In this document: positions 44,201 to 52,881 of the stretch, piece after piece
How the letters are laid out: each line of letters begins with the position of its first letter
Position numbering within the stretch: the first letter of the stretch is position 1
NCBI GenBank assembly: GCA_029222685.1
Contig: JARHVB010000086.1
Location: 372,001 to 436,000, forward strand
Source: Terripilifer ovatus
Lineage (GTDB): Bacteria; Pseudomonadota; Alphaproteobacteria; Rhizobiales; Beijerinckiaceae
Direction: 5' to 3'
Length of the DNA stretch: 64,000 nt
The notes under the pieces: model-generated
Told to the model about the DNA's origin: nothing
Seen by the model: the letters and a program-made list of their open reading frames with translations, nothing else
Databases searched by the model: none
Made by a program: the position numbers and the translations under genes

Positions 44201-45220
44201 CTAGTAGTATTTGTCGACGATGACGTGCTTCACTTCCTGGCGGCGTTCCGGCGACAAACTGACCAGGCTGCGTTCCATCAGCTTGCCTATTTCCTCGGGG
44301 TCGCCGTACAGCGCCGGCTGCTGGCGCTTTTCGAAATCGGCGAGCGCCTCAGGGTCGGTCAGGATCTCTTTCGAAACTTTGCGCAGGAAGGCCAGCTTCT
44401 CGGCGTCCATGCCCGGCGGCACGATGAGCAGGCGGCCGATCTTGCGGATGTCCTCGCGGAAATCGAGCCACCATTGCGCTTCCTGATCGAGATTAACCGC
44501 CTCATAGATCGTCGGCACGTCCGGCATCATCCTGGAGCGTTCGCGCGCGGTGACGAGCACGCCGCGCAACTGCCCGCCCTGGGCATAGCGCGCCGAGGAA
44601 TCCTCGACCAGAACCGTGCCATCGACTTCGCCGCGCACGGCGGCAAGCGCGAAATCGGCGGACGATTTGTAACCGATCGTAATCTTGCATTGAATTTTAA
44701 GCGCGTAGCACATGACGGCCGACGTGTCTGAGGCGGCATCGGTTTTGCCGTTGGCGCCGATTTCGAGCGGCTTCGTCTGCTTGAGCAGGTCAGCGACCGT
44801 GTAATAGCTCGACTTGGGATAGACGATCAGCACGCGCGGCGCGGTGTTCACGCGCGCGAGCAAGCCGTATTTCATCAAATCGAACCGCAGCGCCGGATCG
44901 TCGGTCAGCTTGCCGAGCACCGCGCCCTCGCCTGGCGCCAGCATCAAGGTCAGACCGTCGGGCGGCTGGATCCAGACGTGGTTCATGGCGATCATCATGC
45001 CGGCGCCGGGGCGTGAATCGACGATGACCGTGGTGCCGAGTTTCTTTTCCAGATAAGGCTGCAGCATGCGCGAATAGAGATCATAGCCGGAGCCGGCCGC
45101 GCCACCGTTCACGAGACGAACGGTCTTGCCTTTGTAGAAATCGAGCATCGGGTCGGCCCGCAGGGTAGCGGGTGTCGTAAGAAGAGCAGCAATAGTCGCG
45201 AGCCGTGCGAAACCACGCAT
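44201..45220 (-). CDS. TctC/Bug-type periplasmic receptor, divergent member
   Basis: 339 residues, signal peptide (MRGFARLATIAALLTTPATLRA, about 22). More distant than the other three: the start reads DFYKGKTVRLVNGGAAGSGYDLYSR and the binding loop DSRPGAGMMIAMNHV, closer to general Bug proteins. It carries two cysteines in CYALKIQC (about 165 and 172) that could form a disulfide. It is the first gene of the four-gene receptor group on the minus strand (88 nt to paralogue 3). A composite repeat region lies upstream. Confidence 0.84.
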   Translation of the reverse strand: MRGFARLATIAALLTTPATLRADPMLDFYKGKTVRLVNGGAAGSGYDLYSRMLQPYLEKKLGTTVIVDSRPGAGMMIAMNHVWIQPPDGLTLMLAPGEGAVLGKLTDDPALRFDLMKYGLLARVNTAPRVLIVYPKSSYYTVADLLKQTKPLEIGANGKTDAASDTSAVMCYALKIQCKITIGYKSSADFALAAVRGEVDGTVLVEDSSARYAQGGQLRGVLVTARERSRMMPDVPTIYEAVNLDQEAQWWLDFREDIRKIGRLLIVPPGMDAEKLAFLRKVSKEILTDPEALADFEKRQQPALYGDPEEIGKLMERSLVSLSPERRQEVKHVIVDKYY

Positions 45221-45430
45221 CAGATTCCCCCCTATGTGATCACTGGATCATTGGCGGAGATGTTAGCATAGGATTTTCTGGCGGTACTGCGGTCTTGCTG
45301 GAATTTTGATGGTTGCATAACGCCACCGTCCTTCGAGACGCAACGCAAGCGTTGCTTCTCAGGATGAGGGCTTCTGTGAGATCAGTGCCTCGGGCAGAGG
45401 GCAAAATGCCCCAAGAGCCCTCATCCTGAG

Positions 45431-45665
45431 AGCCTGACTGAAAAGTCAGCTTAAAGTCCCGCTGTCCACCGCAAGGTACAGCCCTTGACTCCTGGTTTCC
45501 CGCTCGCGCTTCGCGCGTCGGGAATGACATTGGTTGCTGCATGTCGCCGCAGTGTCATCCCCGACGTGCGAAGCGCGAGCGGGGATCCAGAAGCCAACGG
45601 GATAACATCGGCCGTCGCTGGCAGCATAACAAGCCTTTAGCACGGCTGTGCATTTTCAGTCAAAT
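45431..45665. mobile_element. MITE-like 235-bp insertion with 5-bp target duplication
   Basis: Flanked by direct repeat CTGAG (45426-45430 and 45666-45670). Ends share an inverted 10-mer TGACTGAAAA (near 45435) / TTTTCAGTCA (near 45653-45662). It carries no open frame for a transposase and splits the right arm of the surrounding repeat. The inner 110 bp (45489-45593) is another repeat family. Confidence 0.7.
45489..45593. repeat. arms of GTCATTCCCG repeat family inside the insertion
   Basis: TCCTGGTTTCCCGCTCGCGC...CGGGAATGAC on the left and GTCATCCCCGAC...GCGCGAGCGGGGATCCAGA on the right. Arm order is reversed relative to 16159-16284: here the GTCAT ends face inward. Confidence 0.7.
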
Positions 45666-45723
45666 CTGAGGAGCGCTCGTAGAGCGCGTCTCCAAGGAGG
45701 GGGCGTCACGCCGCAGCCTTATG

Positions 45724-46407
45724 TCAAGCGGTGGCCGCGACCTCGATCTCGACCAGTTTCGACGGCGCGGAATAACCTTCGACGCTGGAGATCGTCGCCA
45801 GGTTGAAGGCTTCGGGGAAATGCGCGGCGAGGCCGCGCGTCACGCGCCCGGTGCCCAAGGTCTTCGACACATGCACGGAAAACTCGCGCACCTTGTCCCA
45901 GCCGGTTCCGGCAGCGGCAAGGCTGGTGTCGATGTTGCGGCGGATGTTGGCGAGTTGGGCTTCGTAATCCGACGCAGTATCGGTGTTGCCTGACAGGAAC
46001 ACCATGCCGTCAAGCGCCACGAACATCGGCGGCGCGACGCGTGGATCATATTCGCGCACCTCCTTTGAAGCGCCGGCGGAACTCAGCCGCAGGGCGACCA
46101 GGTCGATCGCTATATTGGCGCCGGCAGGGAGCCGCTCAGGATCGATATAACTCGAGCTGGCGGCGCGGCGGTCGGCTGCCAGCATGGCGAGGCGCGCATC
46201 GCTGGCGGCGCGGCGCACGTCGGCATCGCGAGCATACAAACGGCTGCGCACGATATGTCCATCCTTGAACCCTGCCTCGATCAGTGCGGCGACACCGCGT
46301 TCCATGGCTGCGCGGCTCTCGCCTTCGATGCTGCCATTGGCGACGCCGTTGACGGAAACCCGCAGGAGTTCCCTATCGTCCCAAAGAGTCCACGTTCGGG
46401 AAACCAT
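45724..46407 (-). CDS. RidA/YjgF-family-like protein
   Basis: 227 residues, longer than the 128-residue RidA core. The C-terminal half fits the RidA fold: VALDGMVFLSGNTDTASDYEAQLANIRRNIDTSLAAAGTGWDKVREFSVHVS is typical for the YjgF/UK114 family (catalytic Arg is not clearly placed). The N-terminal half looks like a second, diverged copy of the fold. RidA enzymes hydrolyse reactive enamine/imine intermediates; this wider subgroup has no assigned reaction. Upstream lie the 190-nt region and a superoxide dismutase gene in the opposite direction. Confidence 0.72.
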   Translation of the reverse strand: MVSRTWTLWDDRELLRVSVNGVANGSIEGESRAAMERGVAALIEAGFKDGHIVRSRLYARDADVRRAASDARLAMLAADRRAASSSYIDPERLPAGANIAIDLVALRLSSAGASKEVREYDPRVAPPMFVALDGMVFLSGNTDTASDYEAQLANIRRNIDTSLAAAGTGWDKVREFSVHVSKTLGTGRVTRGLAAHFPEAFNLATISSVEGYSAPSKLVEIEVAATA

Positions 46408-46597
46408 CGTCGTCTTCCCCTGTTGCCCTGTCCCTGTAGTCTGCCCCTTGCCCTATCCGGTGCTTGTGGAGCGGGTGCATTCGTTCCCGACATCATGCCG
46501 GAGTGCGGGCGGCAGCGCAACGCCGGCTGCGCCCATTTGCCTTGCTCGCTTAATTTTACAGCGTAGCATCTGCTTGGATTTTAACCGAGTGTCACGT

Positions 46598-47248
46598 ATG
46601 ACGTTTTCTCTCATTCCGCTTCTCTTTAAATACGAAGACTTTGACTGCCTCATCGCGCCAGGCGTGATGCGCTGGCATCGGGAGACCATTCACGCGCAAT
46701 ACAAGGACGCCATCAACGCATTGCTCGCCCCGCTGCCGCAATTCTCCGAAAAATCCATCGAAGAAATTCTTTCTCATCCCGACCTGCTTCCCGCGAGCAT
46801 TCGCGACGATGCGATGCATTTCGGCGGCGGCTATGCCAATCACCAGTTCTTCTGGAAAATTCTCGGCCGGAATGACCGTACTGATCCGCGAGAAATTTTG
46901 CCTCAAGGCGCGCTGGCGGCAGCGATCGACGTCGATTTTGGCGGATTTGAACGCTTTCAGGCGCAATTCTCGGAACGCGCACTGGACCTGAAAGGTTCCG
47001 GCTGGGCGTTTCTTTCTCTTGCTGCACCGCGCAATCCCCGGCTTGAGATCGTCGTCCTGCCAAACAACGGCAGCGTGCTGCCGCTGCGCAAGCCCGGCAT
47101 TCTTGTCTGCGATCTCTGGGAACACGCCTATCTCGATACGTTTCGGGAGGACCGATCGCGGTGGCTGGATGTCTTTTGGTCGATGCTGAACTGGCGCATG
47201 TGCGAGACACGGTATGAATGCCTCGTGGCCGGACGGCCGACGCCGTAG
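46598..47248 (+). CDS. Fe/Mn superoxide dismutase family protein, divergent
   Basis: 216 residues. All four metal ligands are present: His27 (RWHRET), His82 (ANHQFFW), Asp172 and His176 (CDLWEHAYLD). Tyr35 of the gateway is kept, but the HH and following HH of the usual EIHHxKHH sequence are reduced to one His at each site, so the second-shell His30 position is Ile31-like. Flanking parts (GSGWAFLSLAAP, FWSMLNWRM) fit the C-terminal domain. The N-terminus is short and has no signal peptide. The ATG 46598 gives family length; a long frame upstream is not credible. Activity needs testing. Confidence 0.8.
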   Translation: MTFSLIPLLFKYEDFDCLIAPGVMRWHRETIHAQYKDAINALLAPLPQFSEKSIEEILSHPDLLPASIRDDAMHFGGGYANHQFFWKILGRNDRTDPREILPQGALAAAIDVDFGGFERFQAQFSERALDLKGSGWAFLSLAAPRNPRLEIVVLPNNGSVLPLRKPGILVCDLWEHAYLDTFREDRSRWLDVFWSMLNWRMCETRYECLVAGRPTP

Positions 47249-47348
47249 GAGAAGGCAGTGCGCAGCAGGCAGTCGGATAAGAAGACCCGCTGCCTACTAT
47301 GCAGCCCCGTAAAACGAGATAATCTGCAATGAAACCAGGGAGGGGCAG

Positions 47349-48974
47349 ATGCTCGGACTTATGCAGGATTGGCCGCTGCTGATCCCCAAGATCATCGACC
47401 ACGCAGAACGGCAGCACGGCACACGAGAGGTCGTGTCCCGGTCTGTCGAAGGTCCGATCCACCGCACGACCTACGCCGGCGTCCGCGCCCGCGCCCTCAA
47501 GGTGGCGCAGCGCCTCGCGGGCGAGGGCGTCCGCGAAGGCGACCGGATCGCCACCCTGGCCTGGAACACATGGCGGCATCTGGAATCCTGGTACGGCATC
47601 ACCGGCGCCGGAGCCGTCTACCACACGGTCAATCCCCGCCTGTTTCCCGATCAGATCGTCTGGATCATCAACCATGCCGAGGACCGCATGGTGATGACCG
47701 ACCTCACTTTCATTCCGCTGCTGGAGGCGATCGCGGACAAACTGCCGACGGTGGAACGCTATATCGTCTTCACCGATGGCGCCCATATGCCGGCGACCAA
47801 GCTCAAGAACGCCATCGCCTATGAGGACTGGATCGCCGGCGTCGACGGCGATTTCCGCTGGAAGGAGGTCGACGAGCGCGCTGCCGCCGGCCTGTGCTAC
47901 ACGTCGGGCACGACCGGCAATCCCAAGGGCGTGTTGTACTCGCACCGATCCAATGTGCTGCATTCGCTGTGCGCCAGCAGCGGCGATTGCCTGTCCATCG
48001 GCAGCAAGACGACGATCCTGCCCGTCGTGCCGCTGTTTCACGCCAATTCCTGGTCGATCGCTTTCTCGGCACCGATGATGGGCGCCAAGCTGGTCATGCC
48101 CGGCGCGAAACTCGACGGCGCTTCGGTCTATGAACTACTGGAGAGTGAAGGCGTGACCTGCACGGCCGGCGTGCCCACCGTCTGGGCCATGCTGCTGCAT
48201 TATCTCGAGCAGGAGAAGAAAACCTTCTCGACGTTGAAGCGGTTGGTGGTCGGCGGCTCGGCCGCGCCGCGCGCGATGATCGAAGCGTTCGAGAAGAACT
48301 ACGGCATCGAAGTTCTGCATGCCTGGGGCATGACCGAGATGAGCCCGCTCGGCACCGTCTGCTCGATCAAACATTCGGTCGAGGATCTGCAGGGCGAAGC
48401 GCTCTACGACCTTAAAACCAAACAGGGCTTCCCGCCCTTCCTCATCGAAATGAAGATCGAGGACGATTCCGGCAAGGAACTGCCGTGGGACGGCAAGACG
48501 TTCGGGCGCCTCAAGGTCGCCGGCCCTGCCGTCGCCAAGGCCTACTTTCGCAGCGACGATCCGATCCTGGATGACGAAGGATTTTTCGATACGGGCGATG
48601 TCGCGACCATCGATGCCAACGGCTACATGAGCATTACCGACCGGTCGAAGGACGTCATCAAATCCGGCGGCGAATGGATTTCGTCGATCGATCTCGAAAA
48701 TCTCGCGGTCGGCTGTCCGGGCGTCGCGGAGGCCGCGGTGATCGGCGTCGTCCATCCCAAATGGGACGAGCGGCCGTTGCTGATCATCGTGCAAAAGCCT
48801 GGCAGCGAGGTCAGCCGCGAGGCCCTGCTCGCCCATATGTCCGGCAAGATCGCCAAATGGTGGATGCCTGACGATGTGCAATTCGTACAGGAGATCCCCC
48901 ATACGGCGGCGGGCAAGATCAACAAGGTCAAACTACGCGAGATGTTCGCTGCCTACACGCTTCCCGCAACGTGA
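47349..48974 (+). CDS. fatty-acid/acyl-CoA synthetase (AMP-forming)
   Basis: 541 residues, full-length adenylate-forming enzyme. AMP-binding motif YTSGTTGNPKGV begins at Tyr184; the HAWGMTEMSPLGT (A5) loop and GYMSITDRSKDVIKSGGEWISSIDLEN (A7-A8 hinge) region are intact, with the C-terminal catalytic Lys in HTAAGKINKVKLRE. The sequence is of the long-chain/medium-chain acyl-CoA ligase type. It activates a carboxylic acid to its CoA ester. A GGGAGGGGC ribosome site precedes the ATG. A 103-nt gap separates it from the superoxide dismutase. Confidence 0.92.
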   Translation: MLGLMQDWPLLIPKIIDHAERQHGTREVVSRSVEGPIHRTTYAGVRARALKVAQRLAGEGVREGDRIATLAWNTWRHLESWYGITGAGAVYHTVNPRLFPDQIVWIINHAEDRMVMTDLTFIPLLEAIADKLPTVERYIVFTDGAHMPATKLKNAIAYEDWIAGVDGDFRWKEVDERAAAGLCYTSGTTGNPKGVLYSHRSNVLHSLCASSGDCLSIGSKTTILPVVPLFHANSWSIAFSAPMMGAKLVMPGAKLDGASVYELLESEGVTCTAGVPTVWAMLLHYLEQEKKTFSTLKRLVVGGSAAPRAMIEAFEKNYGIEVLHAWGMTEMSPLGTVCSIKHSVEDLQGEALYDLKTKQGFPPFLIEMKIEDDSGKELPWDGKTFGRLKVAGPAVAKAYFRSDDPILDDEGFFDTGDVATIDANGYMSITDRSKDVIKSGGEWISSIDLENLAVGCPGVAEAAVIGVVHPKWDERPLLIIVQKPGSEVSREALLAHMSGKIAKWWMPDDVQFVQEIPHTAAGKINKVKLREMFAAYTLPAT

Positions 48975-49101
48975 CGAAACGCACGCTGCGAACCGGCGAT
49001 CGACCAGAAGCGATTGAAACAGGGCGATCGTCAGGGCAAAATCCTTGGCGCGGGTGGGATATATTTCAAATTTTCCCCCCCTGCTTCCATTTTTGCAGCC
49101 A

Positions 49102-50358
49102 ATGGATTTGAAGATGCACGATCCCATAGCCCTGCCCGGCAGCATTCCGACGTCTGCCGCTCCGCCGCCCGTCAACCGGATCGACTTCGTCAACGAGGGC
49201 GGAACATTTCTCCGCATGCTCGCGCGCGGCGCATTGCTGCTGCTGGTGACGTTCGGCTTCTACCGGTTCTGGCTGAGCACGTCGATCCGCCGCCATCTGT
49301 GGTCACGCACGTCGGTTGCCGGCGAGAATTTCGAATATACCGGAACCGGCCGCGAACTGCTGATCGGGTTTCTGTTCGCCCTGGCGATCCTGGTGCCGAT
49401 CTACATCGTCTATTTCCTCATCGGCATCGAGTTCGAGCGCCTGCGAGCCTTCACCTCATTGCCGCTCGTTCTGTTCATGGCCATTTTCGGCCAGTTCGCC
49501 ATCTACCGGGCGCGGCGCTACCGGCTGACGCGCACGGTGTGGCGCGGCGTGCGCTTCTGGATGTCTGGCTCGGGCTGGGTCTATGGCCTGCGCGCCTTCG
49601 GCATGCAGATCCTCGTCGCTCTGAGCATCGGCCTCGCTTATCCCTGGTATGCAGCCTGGCGGGAGCGCTACAAGATGCGCCATACGTTTTACGGCGACGC
49701 GCCGGGCGCTTTCGAGGGCCGTGCCGGCCAGTTGTTCCGGCGCGGCATCGGCATGTGGATGATGACCATCGGCATGGCGCTGGTCTTCATGATCGCAGCG
49801 ATTGCGATGAGCGCAGCAAACGGATTTTCCCACCTGCCAAGGAGCGGGGGCACCATTCTCGGCGTTCTTATCGCCCTCTGGCTCATTGCCGCGCCCTTTG
49901 TCTATCCCTACCTCAAGGCGCTCGAATGGCGCTGGTGGGCGCAAGGCGTGCGCATCGGCGGCGTCTCGATGCAGTCGTCGCTGCGCGGCGGGCAATTGCT
50001 GAAAATCTATCTCAAGATCCTGGGCTGGGTGCTGCTCGTCCTGATCGGCTGGGGCGTATTGGCGGGCGTGGTCGCCGGCCTTTTCTATGTCTCGTTCGGC
50101 GAATTCAAGAGTTTTGCCGACCTGCCGCTCGGCGCCAAAATCGCAAGCGGCATCGCCATCGTCGCCGGCTATCTTCTGCTCGGCCTGACGATCGGCGTCG
50201 TGCAGCGGTTCTATTCGCAGCATGAAGTCTGGCGTGCCGTGGTCGGATCGCTCACCATCCAGGGTGTTGCTTCGCTCGATGGCGTCGCGGCGCGCGGCGA
50301 GGCGGCCAACGCGCTTGGCGAAGGTCTTGCCGATGGCCTCGATGTGGCGGGCTTTTAG
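49102..50358 (+). CDS. DUF898 (YjgN) family membrane protein
   Basis: 418 residues from ATG 49102; ATG 49114 is also possible. Multi-pass membrane protein with about 9-10 hydrophobic segments and typical YjgN marks (FYRFWLSTSIRRHLW, FSYTGTGRE-like region, RYRLTRTVWRGVRFWMSGSG, WYAAWRERYKMRHTFYGD). The function is unknown. It is followed 8 nt later by an M48 peptidase; this pairing recurs in proteobacteria and suggests a joint envelope role. ORF extension upstream begins at a TTG in a non-coding region. Confidence 0.82.
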   Translation: MDLKMHDPIALPGSIPTSAAPPPVNRIDFVNEGGTFLRMLARGALLLLVTFGFYRFWLSTSIRRHLWSRTSVAGENFEYTGTGRELLIGFLFALAILVPIYIVYFLIGIEFERLRAFTSLPLVLFMAIFGQFAIYRARRYRLTRTVWRGVRFWMSGSGWVYGLRAFGMQILVALSIGLAYPWYAAWRERYKMRHTFYGDAPGAFEGRAGQLFRRGIGMWMMTIGMALVFMIAAIAMSAANGFSHLPRSGGTILGVLIALWLIAAPFVYPYLKALEWRWWAQGVRIGGVSMQSSLRGGQLLKIYLKILGWVLLVLIGWGVLAGVVAGLFYVSFGEFKSFADLPLGAKIASGIAIVAGYLLLGLTIGVVQRFYSQHEVWRAVVGSLTIQGVASLDGVAARGEAANALGEGLADGLDVAGF

Positions 50359-50366
50359 GAAATATC

Positions 50367-51473
50367 ATGATCGAAGGCAGCGCGCTTTATTACGACGGGC
50401 TTTCCAACAAGCAGCACGCGGTGACACTGCGCATCGGGGCGACCCTGGAGATCGTCGAGGACGGCCTCATGATTGCGGGCTGGCCATTCGAATGGATACG
50501 GCGCGCCGATTCAAGCGACGGCAGAATCCGCCTGCGCACGACCAATGGATCGGATCTGGCACGGCTGGTTCTGATCGACGAAACATTCGCCAGATCGGTG
50601 CTGGAGGCGTGCCCGCGTCTCGAACACAACGACCCATCCGGCACGACCTCGACCGGACGTATCGTGTTCTGGTCGCTCGCCGCCGCAACGTCGCTCATTC
50701 TCATCGGCCTCTACGGCATTCCCTTCATCGCCGAACGGCTGACGCCGCTGATTCCGGCCTCGTTCGAACGACGGCTGGGCGAAATGGCCGACAGCCAGGT
50801 CACCACCGTTTTCGATGCCACGCCGTGCCAGAATCCGGATGGCGTTCGCGCCTTCGGCAAGCTGATCGGCGATCTGCAGAAAACAACCGGACTCTCGGTG
50901 CCGATCACGGCCACGGTGGTGCGCTCCGGCGTGCCCAATGCCATCGCTCTGCCCGGCGGCAAGGTCTATCTGTTTCGGGGCCTGCTGGAAAAGGCCGAGA
51001 GCGCAGATGAAATCGCCGGCGTCCTGGCGCACGAACTCGGCCACGTGAAGCATCGCGACAGTGTCCGAATTCTGCTTCAGGCCGGCGGCACATCGTTTCT
51101 TCTCGGCCTGCTGCTGGGCGACGTGACCGGCTCGGGCGCGGCGATCTTCGCCGCCCGCACCTTGCTCGACGCCTCGCATTCACGCGGCGCCGAAGCAGCC
51201 GCCGACGATGTCGCCATCGAGTCCATGAACAAGCTCGGCCGGTCGCCGCAGCCGATGGGCGAATTGCTGTTGCGCATCACCGGCAAGGAAGATCGCGGCC
51301 TGCTCAATTTCATCGCCAGCCATCCGCTGTCGGAAGCAAGGCTGCAGCGCATGTCCGCCAGTCCGCCCGCCGTTCCCGGCCCGCCCTTGCTTGACGCGGG
51401 CGAATGGGCGGCGTTGAAACAGATTTGCGGCCCATCCGGGCAGAACACGAAGACGCAAAACCCGAAAACCTGA
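50367..51473 (+). CDS. M48 family metallopeptidase with N-terminal soluble domain
   Basis: 368 residues. An N-terminal small beta domain (about 1-90) is followed by one membrane helix (about 98-120), then the M48 peptidase with HELGH at 222-226 and a third Zn ligand in RGAEAAADDVA. HELGHVKHRDSVRIL is typical for HtpX/BepA-type enzymes. The C-terminal SHPLSEARLQRM matches the family. It should degrade or process envelope proteins, with the active site probably on the periplasmic side. It follows the DUF898 gene by 8 nt. Confidence 0.88.
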   Translation: MIEGSALYYDGLSNKQHAVTLRIGATLEIVEDGLMIAGWPFEWIRRADSSDGRIRLRTTNGSDLARLVLIDETFARSVLEACPRLEHNDPSGTTSTGRIVFWSLAAATSLILIGLYGIPFIAERLTPLIPASFERRLGEMADSQVTTVFDATPCQNPDGVRAFGKLIGDLQKTTGLSVPITATVVRSGVPNAIALPGGKVYLFRGLLEKAESADEIAGVLAHELGHVKHRDSVRILLQAGGTSFLLGLLLGDVTGSGAAIFAARTLLDASHSRGAEAAADDVAIESMNKLGRSPQPMGELLLRITGKEDRGLLNFIASHPLSEARLQRMSASPPAVPGPPLLDAGEWAALKQICGPSGQNTKTQNPKT

Positions 51474-51487
51474 GGCTCAAGGACTTG

Positions 51488-52024
51488 ATGGACGACGCAG
51501 ACCACCTCCCGCAGCCGGCGCCCGGGCGCGAATGCGGAAGCTGCACCATGTGCTGCAAGGTTCTTCACATTGCCGATCTCGACAAACCTGCCGGGCGCTG
51601 GTGCAGCCACGTCAAGCCGGGCGCCGGTTGCAAAATCTACGAGGACCGCCCGGCAACCTGCCGGCAGTTCTTCTGCCTGTGGATGCAGGACGGCAGGGTC
51701 GGCGAAGAATGGAAGCCGGAGCGCTCGCGGTTTCTGGTCACCGAAATGCCGGATGGCGGCAATGTTCTGATCGCGGTCGACCCCAATTTCGCCAACGCCT
51801 GGCGCAAGGAGCCCTATCACGCGACCATCCAGCGCTGGGTTTCGGATTTCGCCGCGCAGGGCCGCTTCATCTTCGTCCGCAGCGGCACCCGCTGTCTGGC
51901 GCTGCTGCCAGACGGCGAGAAGGATCTCGGTTCCGTCGGCCCCAACGACATGATCGCGGTCTCGCGGCAGGCCGGTCCCGCAGGCCTGGTCTACAATGTC
52001 GAGGTTCACCCGCACGCGGCTTGA
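51488..52024 (+). CDS. YkgJ family cysteine-cluster protein
   Basis: 178 residues. Cys-rich motif CGSCTMCCKVL near residue 20 with later Cys in WCSHVKPGAGCKIYEDRPATCRQFFCLW: the YkgJ zinc/iron-cluster signature. The remaining domain is unassigned. It likely binds an iron-sulfur or zinc centre; no enzyme activity is established for the family. It begins 14 nt after the M48 gene stop and is probably co-transcribed. Confidence 0.85.
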   Translation: MDDADHLPQPAPGRECGSCTMCCKVLHIADLDKPAGRWCSHVKPGAGCKIYEDRPATCRQFFCLWMQDGRVGEEWKPERSRFLVTEMPDGGNVLIAVDPNFANAWRKEPYHATIQRWVSDFAAQGRFIFVRSGTRCLALLPDGEKDLGSVGPNDMIAVSRQAGPAGLVYNVEVHPHAA

Positions 52025-52104
52025 AGCGAGGCAGACCTTGCGATCCGGTGCCGAAGGTGGTTTTGCTGCAAGGGAACAATGCAGACAGAACGGTCCAGGT
52101 CCGG

Positions 52105-52881
52105 ATGCGGCGGCTGATACTCGAGGAACCGAATTCGGCGTCGGCCATCTGGGCCCGGCGGCTCGCCGTTTTCGCCATCGCACTGGCGGGCATGTCGGTG
52201 GTGCTGCTGCGCACCCGCACCGCCGATGTCACGGCCGGCATGTCCGTGCTCGGCGCGGCCATCTTCCTGGCCTGCGTGGCGCTGCTGCTGGCGGGCGCCG
52301 CCGCCGTCGTCATCTGGCGCACCGGCGTGCGCGGCGTTGGCATTACGGTGGCTTCCGTGTTCCTGGCGATGGTGGTTCTGGCCTATCCGGGCTGGCTGGC
52401 GATTCAGGCCGTGCGCCTGCCGGTGCTCAACGACATTTCGACCGATCTCAACGACCCGCCGGCCTTTTCGCGCTCGGCCAGGGCGCTGCGCGGCCGCGGC
52501 GGCGTGGTGCCGCCGGAGGTCGCGCCGGAGCGGCGCCTCGACCAGCGCCGGGCCTATCCCTCCATCCAGCCGATCAATATCGATCTCGAGCCGGAAGAGG
52601 TTTACCAGCTAGTACTGCGTGCCGCCGCGGCGCTCGGCTGGCAGGTCGTGGACCAGATTCCACCGGGCGGCCGCGCCGGCATCGGCAGGGTCGATGCGGT
52701 CGCCCGCACCCTCATCATGGGATTTCCCGACGATATCACCGTGCGCATCCGGCCGCTGGCGGCGCAGACGCGCATCGACATCCGCTCCGCCTCGCGATTT
52801 GGACGGCATGACTTCGGCGCCAATGCGCAGCGCATCCAGCGCTTCAGCCAGGAGATGCAGACGCAGCTCGACGCGCGCTAG
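52105..52881 (+). CDS. DUF1499 domain membrane protein
   Basis: 258 residues. Three hydrophobic segments near the N-terminus (about 18-37, 43-65, 70-92) precede the DUF1499 domain at about 140-255 (RRAYPSIQPINIDLEPEEVYQLVLRAA, ADDITVRIRPL-type, DIRSASRFGRHDFGANAQRIQRF). The domain function is not known. ATG 52105 is the first ATG in a sensible context; the longer frame upstream is coding only in a shadow frame. The stop TAG forms the first bases of the hairpin repeat at 52879-53023. Confidence 0.75.
   Translation: MRRLILEEPNSASAIWARRLAVFAIALAGMSVVLLRTRTADVTAGMSVLGAAIFLACVALLLAGAAAVVIWRTGVRGVGITVASVFLAMVVLAYPGWLAIQAVRLPVLNDISTDLNDPPAFSRSARALRGRGGVVPPEVAPERRLDQRRAYPSIQPINIDLEPEEVYQLVLRAAAALGWQVVDQIPPGGRAGIGRVDAVARTLIMGFPDDITVRIRPLAAQTRIDIRSASRFGRHDFGANAQRIQRFSQEMQTQLDAR

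Larger units (their letters stand above)
45313..45719. repeat. palindromic repeat (CCTTCGAGACGC family) split by an insertion
   Basis: Left arm CGTCCTTCGAGACGC ... TCAGGATGAGGGCTTCT (45327-45375), core to 45415, then the right arm AGCCCTCATCCTGAG up to 45430 and its continuation GAGGAGCG ... GCGTCTCCAAGGAGG (45668-45700). The right arm is interrupted by 45431-45665. Intact copy at 22485-22671. Confidence 0.85.
45221..45723. other. 503-bp non-coding region filled by nested repeats
   Basis: Between the starts/stops of two minus-strand genes. Most of it is the palindromic repeat 45313-45719 with a MITE-like insertion 45431-45665. No gene is seen. Confidence 0.8.
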
